From: Polaromonas sp.
GTDB lineage: Bacteria > Pseudomonadota > Gammaproteobacteria > Burkholderiales > Burkholderiaceae_C
DNA: 64,000 nt
Direction of reading: 5' to 3'
Assembly (NCBI RefSeq): GCF_030689685.1
Contig: NZ_JAUYEY010000067.1
Span: 1-64,000 of the forward strand
This document shows, piece after piece, positions 1 to 7,981 of the stretch (the first letter of the stretch is position 1; each line of letters begins with the position of its first letter). The position numbers and the translations under genes were made by a program. The notes under the pieces were generated by a model. That model was not told the DNA's origin. It worked only from the letters and a program-made list of their open reading frames with translations, and searched no databases.

Positions 1-79
1 CATCCATCGTTGTGGCTTGCGAGATCGCTATTTGCGCAATTTCGATCGTCTCATCATCCCCGGTAACTGGACGTGCCAT
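1..79 (-). CDS. 5' end of a CDS running off the left edge (MARPVTGDDETIEIAQIAISQATTMD...), function unknown
   Basis: Open minus-strand frame from ATG at 79 to the window edge with GGAG upstream; only 26 codons visible. Confidence 0.4.
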   Translation of the reverse strand, partial: MARPVTGDDETIEIAQIAISQATTMD

Positions 80-304
80 GACTTTCTCCATCAAGTATGA
101 TGGAGGATATTATTGCACTAATGTTGTGGAAATGGAATAAGGTTAAAAACTCTGGCATCTGCAAGTTGATTGATAGCCCAGGATGCACCTCAAAGAGAGT
201 CTGCGTGAGCTGCTTGATCGGTTGACTCGTAATCAACGAGACGCCAGCCAGCACCATGGCATGGTCATCTGGATCAAGCGCCTCACTGAAATTTGTCCCG
301 GCTC

Positions 305-1543
305 TTACCCCCGCTGCAAATTCTGCACACAGTCCAGCGCCACTGAAACAGCCTCATCGATAGTCACGCGCGCGCCGACTAGCCCGCGACAGGCTCTGAT
401 CAGTGCTTGCGCGTAGTTCATCAGCAGGTTTAGTCGAACGCAGCTTTTAGAGTGCCCAGGGAGAATGCACCATTGCAGCAACCGAGGTGCTGACTCAACT
501 CGCTGAAAGTCAATCGCCTGGATTTGATTCAACAATCGACTGAATTCCAAAAAATCTTCGCTGCGATGAAAGGGGAAAAGTGTTGTCAACCGCATAGCGA
601 ATAGCCAGTCACGGCCAGCCATAGGAAGATTACTCAGACTGAAGATTGGCACATGCGGCAATGCAGGGCATGGAATAGGCCGTAAAACTGTACGCCGATG
701 GGTTGACTTGGTGATGCCGAGATTCGCAAACGTATCTGGCACGCTGTGCCCGTTGAAAAGTGCGTCTTGTACCCGCTGCGCGTCAATTTCGGGTTGGCCG
801 CTGGCAATCAAGTGAAGAACGCCGATTGATTCAGTTCTCAAGGCTTGCAATGCGTACACAACTGCGGTCGGTCCGTGTTGCTTGGCTCGGCTGACTATTC
901 GATTTACCAATGCCATGCTCAGGCTAGGGCGGTGTAGCAGGATGGAATCAAGGGCAGACTCAAGCCCGCCGATAACCCAATGCACAGCCGAGCAGAGTTG
1001 CTCGCGGAGTATTGCCAAAGCCTTGACTTCAATCCTTTTAAGAGCCTCATCATCAACGAATATCTCTTTCCCAAATTCATGGAAGCGCAGTAGCTTAGAT
1101 ATTGAATGGACGCAACGAGGAACGGTTTTGCCACTGGTTGACAACGCATCCCAGAGTTCCGGCTTGATCCAGTTTTTCAGGCAATCATCTGAACCAAGGC
1201 GCAAACTCATGCTGTTAAGCGCTATCGGCGCATGTCGCGCCACCACCAACTTGTTTTCTACTTTTTCCCAAAGTATTTTGGGCTCTTCAAGTGGTGGTTG
1301 GTCGATCCAAATCGCAGCTGCAAAAACTCCGTCCTCTGTGGTGGCTAAACATTTAATCTTGCCTGGTTTGTAGCTGCTACCCAGTGGCAACGGGCCAATC
1401 ATCGCTCGCGAAATTCCGGGTGTTGGGCGATCAACCACCTCAAATGCGTACTCAGCACCCCATGACTCAAGCGGAAATAACGAAAGCTGCCTCGGTTGAG
1501 AGCAACAATCCGCATGTAAATTGAATGCTGTTTCACTGTTCAT
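305..1543 (-). CDS. uncharacterised protein, 412 aa
   Basis: Long ORF with no competing better ORF; no family recognised. Confidence 0.6.
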   Translation of the reverse strand: MNSETAFNLHADCCSQPRQLSLFPLESWGAEYAFEVVDRPTPGISRAMIGPLPLGSSYKPGKIKCLATTEDGVFAAAIWIDQPPLEEPKILWEKVENKLVVARHAPIALNSMSLRLGSDDCLKNWIKPELWDALSTSGKTVPRCVHSISKLLRFHEFGKEIFVDDEALKRIEVKALAILREQLCSAVHWVIGGLESALDSILLHRPSLSMALVNRIVSRAKQHGPTAVVYALQALRTESIGVLHLIASGQPEIDAQRVQDALFNGHSVPDTFANLGITKSTHRRTVLRPIPCPALPHVPIFSLSNLPMAGRDWLFAMRLTTLFPFHRSEDFLEFSRLLNQIQAIDFQRVESAPRLLQWCILPGHSKSCVRLNLLMNYAQALIRACRGLVGARVTIDEAVSVALDCVQNLQRG

Positions 1544-1759
1544 TTCAGAACAGTTTCGTTATTGCTGCGTCAATGCGTGTCGCATACGAATCCTAGGCTG
1601 CCGCCAATCGGGCTCGTTCATCACCTATGAAATTACGGCAACGGTTGTGGAGTCTGCGATGCTTGAGTGGTGGCTACAGGGGTTTGGGGATAGCGTGAGC
1701 AATATCGAGCGTAGTTCACCGCAAATACAATAATTCTCACGAAAACTTGCAAAATCAAC

Positions 1760-2236
1760 ATGGAAAAATTTACGCCTCAACAACTACGCCAACGCGCGTT
1801 TATACGCGCAGCACGGGTTTTGCAACACTACTGGGAGGAGCAACAACACGACACCAAGCGCGATGGAAGCCGAGAAGATGCGAGAGTGCATTCCAGGCTG
1901 TTTGATCCCCTTATTTACGAGAAGTATATTTTTGCAGGCACTTCAACTAAAGGTGGCAGCTATAAAGAGCATCTGGTGCCCTGCGCCATGCTGCGCAATC
2001 GAGCCTTTGAAATGTACTGGGATAAAAAGAGCGTCGAAGAAGTTGCTTCAATGCTTGAGAAATTCTTGCGGGTCGCACACATTACAGCAGAAGAGGCAAG
2101 ACGAATTGATTACCACCACAAGTGGAAAACAACTATGCCAGCAGGATGGAGCTTTGAAACAGGTTCAGTGATGGCACGGCTCACAGGGGCAGATATCGAA
2201 CTCATACCCACGGTTCAGTCTGGCGAAGAACATTGA
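1760..2236 (+). CDS. uncharacterised protein, 158 aa
   Basis: ORF with compositionally normal protein (KEHLVPCAMLRNRAFEMY...); no family recognised. Confidence 0.6.
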   Translation: MEKFTPQQLRQRAFIRAARVLQHYWEEQQHDTKRDGSREDARVHSRLFDPLIYEKYIFAGTSTKGGSYKEHLVPCAMLRNRAFEMYWDKKSVEEVASMLEKFLRVAHITAEEARRIDYHHKWKTTMPAGWSFETGSVMARLTGADIELIPTVQSGEEH

Positions 2237-2299
2237 TGGCCTAGGCAAGACTTTTTACACTCCGCGTTTTTCAACAATTAACCTTTTGCGAGACTGCCC

Positions 2300-2620
2300 A
2301 TGAATACAAAAATTGATTTGCCAAGCAACTGGGTTTGCGATGGCCGCGAGCTGAAACCGAAAAATGGTGCGACGTCATCAAGCACCTGGGTTTTTGATGG
2401 CAAAGAAATTAAACCCAAGTCGGGAGCCACTTCCTCAAATACATGGCTCTGGGACGGGAAAGAGCTCAAACCCAAGAATGGCGCGCTGTCGAGCAATACA
2501 TGGATGGTGGAAGGAAGAAAAATCAAACCAAAAAACGGTGCAATCTCGTCCAATACATATGACATGGATGAGCTGCCCATTCTTGCAGTGGCGGGCAAAC
2601 TGGTTTTGAGGCTCTATTAG
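2300..2620 (+). CDS. small protein built of four 19-aa tandem repeats (W-x-x-[DE]-G-[KR]-x-[LI]-K-P-K-[NS]-G-A-x-S-S-[NS]-T)
   Basis: Repeats read directly: WVCDGRELKPKNGATSSST / WVFDGKEIKPKSGATSSNT / WLWDGKELKPKNGALSSNT / WMVEGRKIKPKNGAISSNT. Confidence 0.75.
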   Translation: MNTKIDLPSNWVCDGRELKPKNGATSSSTWVFDGKEIKPKSGATSSNTWLWDGKELKPKNGALSSNTWMVEGRKIKPKNGAISSNTYDMDELPILAVAGKLVLRLY

Positions 2621-2658
2621 TCATCAACCGTGCTATTTGAAAGCTACGTTTTCCCGCC

Positions 2659-3498
2659 TCAAATGCCGGGAAGATTTTTGAAGCGCAGTGGGTCTCTATC
2701 AAATCTAAGTTGAACCTCACCGGCGATACCATCGCTGAGCTTGTTGAAGCCTAGAGTTACCTTGCCTGCGTCACAGCTTTGAGTCGGGTCGCTGCAAGCT
2801 GCTGGATGAAGAATCATGACGACATCAGCAACTTCACCGATGACCTCGGCCAGGGGATGTCCGTTCAAACCTGGCTGACGTGAATCATCCGCATCAACGA
2901 TGCATGGGATTTGCGTGAGAACCATCACGGCGAGTTGAAATTCCTTGGCAACAAGTTTCAGACTGCGGAGCGTGATTCCTGCGAGCAGCGCGGCTTCGCC
3001 GCCGTTGACCATGCTTGGGCGAATCAATTCGAGAGCATCAATGACCAGCAAACCAAGTCTCGTGGGCTTCAGGGCAAGGGCCAGCTTGAGTACTTTCGTT
3101 CTCAAGCTAGTGGGGGTCAAGCCAATTCCGGAGTGGACATGCAAGCCCCCAGTCTGGAGCTCGGCATAGGCTGCTGCCAATCGGGCTCGTTCATCCTCCG
3201 TCCAAGCACCCGCACGCGTGCCGTGAAGGTCAACTCGCCCCAGGGAACCCAACATCCTTCGAGCCAACTCCCTGCCGCTCATTCGCATGGAAAAAACAGC
3301 CGCCGGATGACATTCCCTGAGCGCGACATGTTCTGCAATATTCAGTGCCAGGGTTGAGGCATGCTCCAAGGACTGACTGGCCAGGACAATCAAATCCCCC
3401 GCGCGCATTCCGGATGTCATGTCATCGATGGCCTTGAAGCCGCTTGAGATGCCTGCTAGGCAACCTGGGTTACTTTCCTGGTCTTCATAGCGGTCCAT
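2659..3498 (-). CDS. DnaB helicase C-terminal (RecA-fold) domain protein, degenerate ATPase site
   Basis: Collinear similarity to the DnaB C-terminal domain (GMRAGDLIVLAS..., GLTPTSLRTKV, LGLLVIDALELI, LRSLKLVAKEF); Walker A GKT replaced by EHA. Confidence 0.75.
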   Translation of the reverse strand: MDRYEDQESNPGCLAGISSGFKAIDDMTSGMRAGDLIVLASQSLEHASTLALNIAEHVALRECHPAAVFSMRMSGRELARRMLGSLGRVDLHGTRAGAWTEDERARLAAAYAELQTGGLHVHSGIGLTPTSLRTKVLKLALALKPTRLGLLVIDALELIRPSMVNGGEAALLAGITLRSLKLVAKEFQLAVMVLTQIPCIVDADDSRQPGLNGHPLAEVIGEVADVVMILHPAACSDPTQSCDAGKVTLGFNKLSDGIAGEVQLRFDRDPLRFKNLPGI

Positions 3499-3722
3499 CC
3501 CTTCGTCGACATATGCATGAATCGGCTGGAAATCAGCCCCCTGACACGACCGCTGTGCCTCTTCTTCAAAAAAAAAAGTGCATCCAGGTCAAAACTCCAG
3601 CTCAAGCGAGATGCTTTTGAAGCGTTGGGTAAAGTCATGTCTGGCTCTGATTCCATAGGGGAGTCCCAGTCTGGCAACCTTCACGTCATTTCATGTCGCA
3701 GCGGGCGATTCTTTCTGCCTGC

Positions 3723-3728
3723 TATAAT
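3723..3728 (+). promoter_or_regulatory. -10 element (TATAAT) of the probable rpsU promoter
   Basis: TGCTATAAT about 90 bp upstream of the rpsU start. Confidence 0.45.
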
Positions 3729-3818
3729 CTCAGGCTTTGCTAGCAAACCCGCGTCTGGCCTGATTCTGATCAAATCTCACGGCTGAACAAGATGCATACT
3801 TTTGGACCCCCTTCATCA

Positions 3819-4031
3819 ATGACGACCATTCGTGTAAAAGACAATGAGCCCTTCGACGTGGCTCTGCGCCGTTTCAAGCGCACCATCGAAAAACTCGGCC
3901 TGCTGACCGACCTGCGCGCTAGAGAGTTTTACGAAAAGCCCACCGCCGAGCGCAAGCGCAAGAAAGCTGCCGCCGTCAAGCGCAACTACAAGCGCATCCG
4001 CTCGATGCAGCTGCCTAAAAAGCTGTACTAA
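3819..4031 (+). CDS. rpsU: 30S ribosomal protein S21
   Basis: [29 protein letters not shown]...; canonical S21. Confidence 0.96.
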   Translation: MTTIRVKDNEPFDVALRRFKRTIEKLGLLTDLRAREFYEKPTAERKRKKAAAVKRNYKRIRSMQLPKKLY

Positions 4032-4054
4032 AAGTACACGCCTTACGGCAAACC

Positions 4055-4087
4055 AAAAGCCCGCACGAGGACGCTCTGCGGGCTTTT
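4055..4087 (+). terminator. Rho-independent terminator after rpsU
   Basis: AAAAGCCCGC...GCGGGCTTTT stem followed by T-rich tract. Confidence 0.8.
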
Positions 4088-4135
4088 GTGTTTTTGAATT
4101 CTTTTTGACCGAAACCTCTTTTCCTGGAGACCCCC

Positions 4136-4597
4136 ATGTCCCTCAAAGACCAGATCACCGAAGACATGAAAACCGCCATGCGCGCCAAGGACAGCGAGCG
4201 CCTGGGCACCATCCGCCTGCTGCTGGCGGCGCTCAAACAGAAAGAAATCGATGAGCGCGTGGTGCTTGACGACGCCGCCGTGGTCGCCATCGTCGACAAG
4301 CTGATCAAGCAGCGCAAGGACTCGATTGAAGCCTTCCAGAAGGCCGAGCGCAAAGACCTGGCCGACAAGGAAGCCGCAGAGTTGCTGGTGCTACAGGCCT
4401 ACCTGCCCGCCCGTTTGAGCAGTGAAGAGGTCGCCGCCGAGGTCAAGGCCATCGTCACGGAACTGGGCGTTGAACTTGGGCGTGCTGTGGGCCCCGGCGA
4501 CATGGGCAAGGTCATGGGCGCGGTGAAAGCCAAACTCGCTGGCAAGGCCGACATGGGGCAGGTGTCTGCTGCGGTCAAGGCGGAGCTGGCGGGATAA
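4136..4597 (+). CDS. yqeY: GatB/YqeY domain-containing protein
   Basis: MSLKDQITEDMKTAMRAKDSERLGTIRLLLAALKQKEIDERV; usual neighbour of rpsU. Confidence 0.93.
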   Translation: MSLKDQITEDMKTAMRAKDSERLGTIRLLLAALKQKEIDERVVLDDAAVVAIVDKLIKQRKDSIEAFQKAERKDLADKEAAELLVLQAYLPARLSSEEVAAEVKAIVTELGVELGRAVGPGDMGKVMGAVKAKLAGKADMGQVSAAVKAELAG

Positions 4598-4608
4598 GCT
4601 TGTCAATT

Positions 4609-4641
4609 GACTTCATTGCATGCATTGCATACAATGAAGTC
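4609..4641. promoter_or_regulatory. inverted-repeat operator upstream of the toxin-antitoxin module
   Basis: Perfect 10-bp inverted repeat GACTTCATTG-N13-CAATGAAGTC. Confidence 0.65.
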
Positions 4642-4665
4642 GCTGTAACTTCAAAGGAGAACGAT

Positions 4666-4899
4666 GTGGCCATGCTGACCATTCGCAACCTCGACGAGTC
4701 TGTCAAAACAATGCTTCGCGTTCAAGCCGCGCAACACGGCTGGGCCATGGAAGAAGAGGCCAGGCGCATCCTGACGCAGGCCACGCAAGGCCAACGGCCT
4801 GAGCTCAAACTTGGCAGCCGCATTCATGAGCGCTTCAAAAAGATTGGCGGGCTGGACTTGCCCGCTCGCCAAAAAACAAGATCAGCCCCGACGTTTTAG
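4666..4899 (+). CDS. FitA/VapB-type antitoxin (ribbon-helix-helix)
   Basis: (V)AMLTIRNLDESVKTMLRVQAAQHGWAMEEEARRIL is the FitA/StbC motif; SD AAGGAG; start GTG 4666 or ATG 4672. Confidence 0.85.
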   Translation: MAMLTIRNLDESVKTMLRVQAAQHGWAMEEEARRILTQATQGQRPELKLGSRIHERFKKIGGLDLPARQKTRSAPTF

Positions 4900-4920
4900 C
4901 CAGAGAAGCGTTAACGCCCT

Positions 4921-5343
4921 ATGTATTTGCTCGATACAAACGTGTTGTCGGAGTTGATGCGCGCCGCGCCCTCACCCGCCTTGCTTGCATGGATGGATGC
5001 GCAAGCTGGCCAGGACTTGTTTATCTGCGCCATCACCCGTGCCGAGATTGAACTCGGCATAACACTCTTGCCCCAAGGCAAGCGCCGCACGGCTCTGGCC
5101 GTTCAGGCCCAGGCCATGTTTGATGAAGATTTTGCAGGCCGGTGCCTGTCATTTGACGAGCGCTGCGCGCCGCTTTATGCGGACCTTGTGGCGTCACGCA
5201 CCCGCCAGGGTTTGCCCATTTCTGTTGAGGACGCGCAGATAGCGGCGATCAGCCTGGCAAATCAGAAGAATCTGGCAACACGAAATACCTCAGATTTTGT
5301 GAAAATCACCGGCTTGTCACTGACCAATCCCTGGCTCACCTGA
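4921..5343 (+). CDS. PIN-domain toxin, FitB/VapC family
   Basis: MYLLDTNVLSELMR...SVEDAQIAAISLANQKNLATRNTSDF; PIN acidic residues present. Confidence 0.92.
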   Translation: MYLLDTNVLSELMRAAPSPALLAWMDAQAGQDLFICAITRAEIELGITLLPQGKRRTALAVQAQAMFDEDFAGRCLSFDERCAPLYADLVASRTRQGLPISVEDAQIAAISLANQKNLATRNTSDFVKITGLSLTNPWLT

Positions 5344-5371
5344 ACACGCGTATTGCCAGCGTGTTTACCCA

Positions 5372-6763
5372 TCAGCTTCCTGCGACCTTCATCCTGTTGA
5401 TCAGGATAGAGCCCACACTTTTGGCGCCGTAGTTGTAGACATCGGCACCCACCGCCTGGATGCCCATCAGCATGTCCTTGAGGTTGCCGGCAATCGTGAT
5501 CTCTTCCACCGGATAGGCAATCCGGCCCTTCTCGACCCAGAAGCCCGACGCACCGCGCGAATAGTCGCCCGTCACGTAGTTCACGCCCTGCCCCATCAGC
5601 TCGGTCACAAACAGACCTGTGCCGAGCTTTTTGAGCATGGCGTCAAGGTCGTCGCCGGCTTTTGTCTGGCGGCTGCTCATCACCAGGTTGTGCGAGCCGC
5701 CGGCATTGCCGGTGGTACGCATGCCCAGCTTGCGTGCCGAGTAGGTGCTCAGGAAGTAGCCGCGCACGATGCCGGCGTCCACCACCGTGCGGGCGCGGGT
5801 CTTGACGCCTTCTTCATCAAAGGGCGAGCTGCCCTTGCCTTTTTTCACGAACGGATCTTCGGTGATGTCGATGTGCGCCGGAAACGCCGGCTTGCCCAGG
5901 CTGTTCAGCAAAAACGTGCTCTTGCGGTAGAGCGCGCCGCCGCTGATGGCCTGCACAAAGCCGCCCAGCAGGCCGGCGGCCAGCGGCGACTCAAACAACA
6001 CTGGGCACTGGGTGGTCTTGATCTTGCGGCTCTTCAGGCGCGCCAGCGTGCGTTCGGCAGCGTAGCGTCCCACGGCCTGCGCGCTGGCCAGCTCACTGGC
6101 GTCGCGCATGGAGCTGTACCAGGCATCGCGCTGCATCTGGCTGCCCTTGCCGGCAATCGCTGCGGCAGAGATGCTGTGGCGCGAACTGGCATACCCACCG
6201 CGAAAGCCGCGCGTGTGCGCGCTGAAAAAATGGCTTTGCTGGGCCGACACGCCCGCGCCTTCGCTGTTGGTGATCAGCTTGCTGGTATCGAAGACCGCGG
6301 CTTCGCATTCCAGTGCCAGGGTGGCGGCGCCAGCAGAGTCGATGGCCCAGGGGTGGAACAGATCAAGCTCGCGATGCACCCGCGCGATGTCGCGGTCGGC
6401 CGGCAGGCCGGAGGTTTTGTCCTCGGCGGTGAAACGCGCAATGTCGTAGGCCGCCTTGACGGTTTGCTGAATCGCGGCTTTGGAAAAATCGCTGGTGGCC
6501 GCGTTGCCGCGTTTCTGGCCGACGTAAACCGTGATACCCAGCGACTTGTCGCGATTGCGCTCGACGTTTTCAAGCTCGCCCTTGCGCACGCTGACACTCA
6601 GGCCGCAGCCTTCGGAGGCCTCTGCCGCAGCGTCGGTGGCGCCGATTTTTTTGGCGTGGGCCAGTGCGCTGTCAACCAGGCCTTCAAAGAAATCGCGGTG
6701 ATAACTGAAGCCCGACTCGGGGCGGGAAGCGGCGGATGTTGTCTTGGGGGTCTTTGGGGTCAT
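5372..6763 (-). CDS. pmbA: metalloprotease PmbA/TldE
   Basis: C-terminal ...NAGGSHNLVMSS...GQGVNYVTGDYSRGASGFWVEKG...EITIAGNL typical of TldD/PmbA; start chosen at MTPKTPK. Confidence 0.93.
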   Translation of the reverse strand: MTPKTPKTTSAASRPESGFSYHRDFFEGLVDSALAHAKKIGATDAAAEASEGCGLSVSVRKGELENVERNRDKSLGITVYVGQKRGNAATSDFSKAAIQQTVKAAYDIARFTAEDKTSGLPADRDIARVHRELDLFHPWAIDSAGAATLALECEAAVFDTSKLITNSEGAGVSAQQSHFFSAHTRGFRGGYASSRHSISAAAIAGKGSQMQRDAWYSSMRDASELASAQAVGRYAAERTLARLKSRKIKTTQCPVLFESPLAAGLLGGFVQAISGGALYRKSTFLLNSLGKPAFPAHIDITEDPFVKKGKGSSPFDEEGVKTRARTVVDAGIVRGYFLSTYSARKLGMRTTGNAGGSHNLVMSSRQTKAGDDLDAMLKKLGTGLFVTELMGQGVNYVTGDYSRGASGFWVEKGRIAYPVEEITIAGNLKDMLMGIQAVGADVYNYGAKSVGSILINRMKVAGS

Positions 6764-6788
6764 ATGGGTAGCTATGATACTGACTGCT

Positions 6789-7376
6789 ATGAACAACAAG
6801 ACTCCCAAGGCCATCAAGGGCTACTGGTCGCACGGCCGCTTCGTCAAACCCGAAGAAATCGCGCTCGAAGAAGTCGGCCCGCCGAGCAAGACCCAGCTCA
6901 AGGCCGAGGCCGATGAAAAGCAAGCCCTCGGCGAAGCCCTGCTGACCCTGCGCGCCGACCTGATGGCGCGCCTGGACCTGCCTGAAAAACTGATTGACGC
7001 GATTGCCCAGGCCAAAAAAATCACCAACTTCGAGGGCAAGCGCCGTCAGATGCAGTTCATCGGCAAGCTGATGCGGCCGCTGGACACCGAACCGATTCGC
7101 GCCGCGATTGACGAGCAGAAAAACGGCTCGGCGCAATTGACGCTGGCGCTGCATTTGGCCGAACAGTGGCGCGACAAGCTGATTGCCTCGGACGACGCAC
7201 TCAGCGACTGGCTGACCGAGCACCCGGACACCGATTCGCAGCAACTGCGCGCGCTGATCCGCCAGGCCCGCAAGGACGCCAAACCCGAAAAGCCCGGCGA
7301 AGCACCGCGCCACGCCAAGTCCTACCGCGAAATTTTCCAGCTGGTGCGGGAAACACTGGCGCAGGAGGACGCGTGA
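6789..7376 (+). CDS. darP: ribosome-associated protein DarP/YjgA
   Basis: RQMQFIGKLMR and overall DUF615/YjgA pattern. Confidence 0.88.
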   Translation: MNNKTPKAIKGYWSHGRFVKPEEIALEEVGPPSKTQLKAEADEKQALGEALLTLRADLMARLDLPEKLIDAIAQAKKITNFEGKRRQMQFIGKLMRPLDTEPIRAAIDEQKNGSAQLTLALHLAEQWRDKLIASDDALSDWLTEHPDTDSQQLRALIRQARKDAKPEKPGEAPRHAKSYREIFQLVRETLAQEDA

Positions 7377-7966
7377 GTGCCAATTACGAGGCAGTAACCA
7401 TCGGCATCGTCTCGGTCAGCGACCGCGCCTCCAGCGGCGTTTACGAAGACAAGGGCCTGCCTGCGCTCAAGGAATGGCTGGGCCGCGCGCTGCGCAACCC
7501 GATCCGTTTTGAAGAACGCCTGATCCCCGATGAAAAAGAACACATCAGCGCCACGCTGATAGCCCTGGTCGACGCCGGCTGCTCGCTGGTGCTGACCACC
7601 GGCGGCACCGGCCCGGCCCTGCGCGACGTGACGCCCGAAGCGACACTGGCGGTGGCGCACAAGGAAATGCCGGGTTTTGGCGAGCAGATGCGCCAGATCA
7701 GCCTGAGGTTTGTCCCGACCGCGATTTTGTCGCGCCAGTGCGCGGTGATTCGCGACCAGAGCCTGATCCTGAACCTGCCGGGTCAGCCCAAGGCAATTGC
7801 CGAGACGCTGGAGGGCCTGAAAAACGCCGACGGCTCGCAGGCGGTAGCCGGCATTTTTGCGGCTGTTCCGTATTGCATCGACCTGATAGGCGGGCCTTAC
7901 CTGGAAACCAACGAAGCAGTCTGCAAGGCTTTCAGGCCGAAATCAGCCGTCCGGCCCGCGCGCTGA
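7373..7966 (+). CDS. mog: molybdopterin adenylyltransferase
   Basis: IGIVSVSDRASSGVYEDKGLPAL..., TTGGTGPALRDVTPEAT; GTG start overlaps darP stop. Confidence 0.92.
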   Translation: MSANYEAVTIGIVSVSDRASSGVYEDKGLPALKEWLGRALRNPIRFEERLIPDEKEHISATLIALVDAGCSLVLTTGGTGPALRDVTPEATLAVAHKEMPGFGEQMRQISLRFVPTAILSRQCAVIRDQSLILNLPGQPKAIAETLEGLKNADGSQAVAGIFAAVPYCIDLIGGPYLETNEAVCKAFRPKSAVRPAR

Positions 7967-7981
7967 GCGGGCAGTCGCCAC

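Noticed and set aside
2278-2598. 106-aa minus-strand ORF that is itself repetitive
   Set aside because: Mirror of the plus-strand repeat-protein gene; repetition is inherited from the sense DNA
5690-6916. 408-aa plus-strand ORF
   Set aside because: Opposite pmbA; composition typical of an antisense frame
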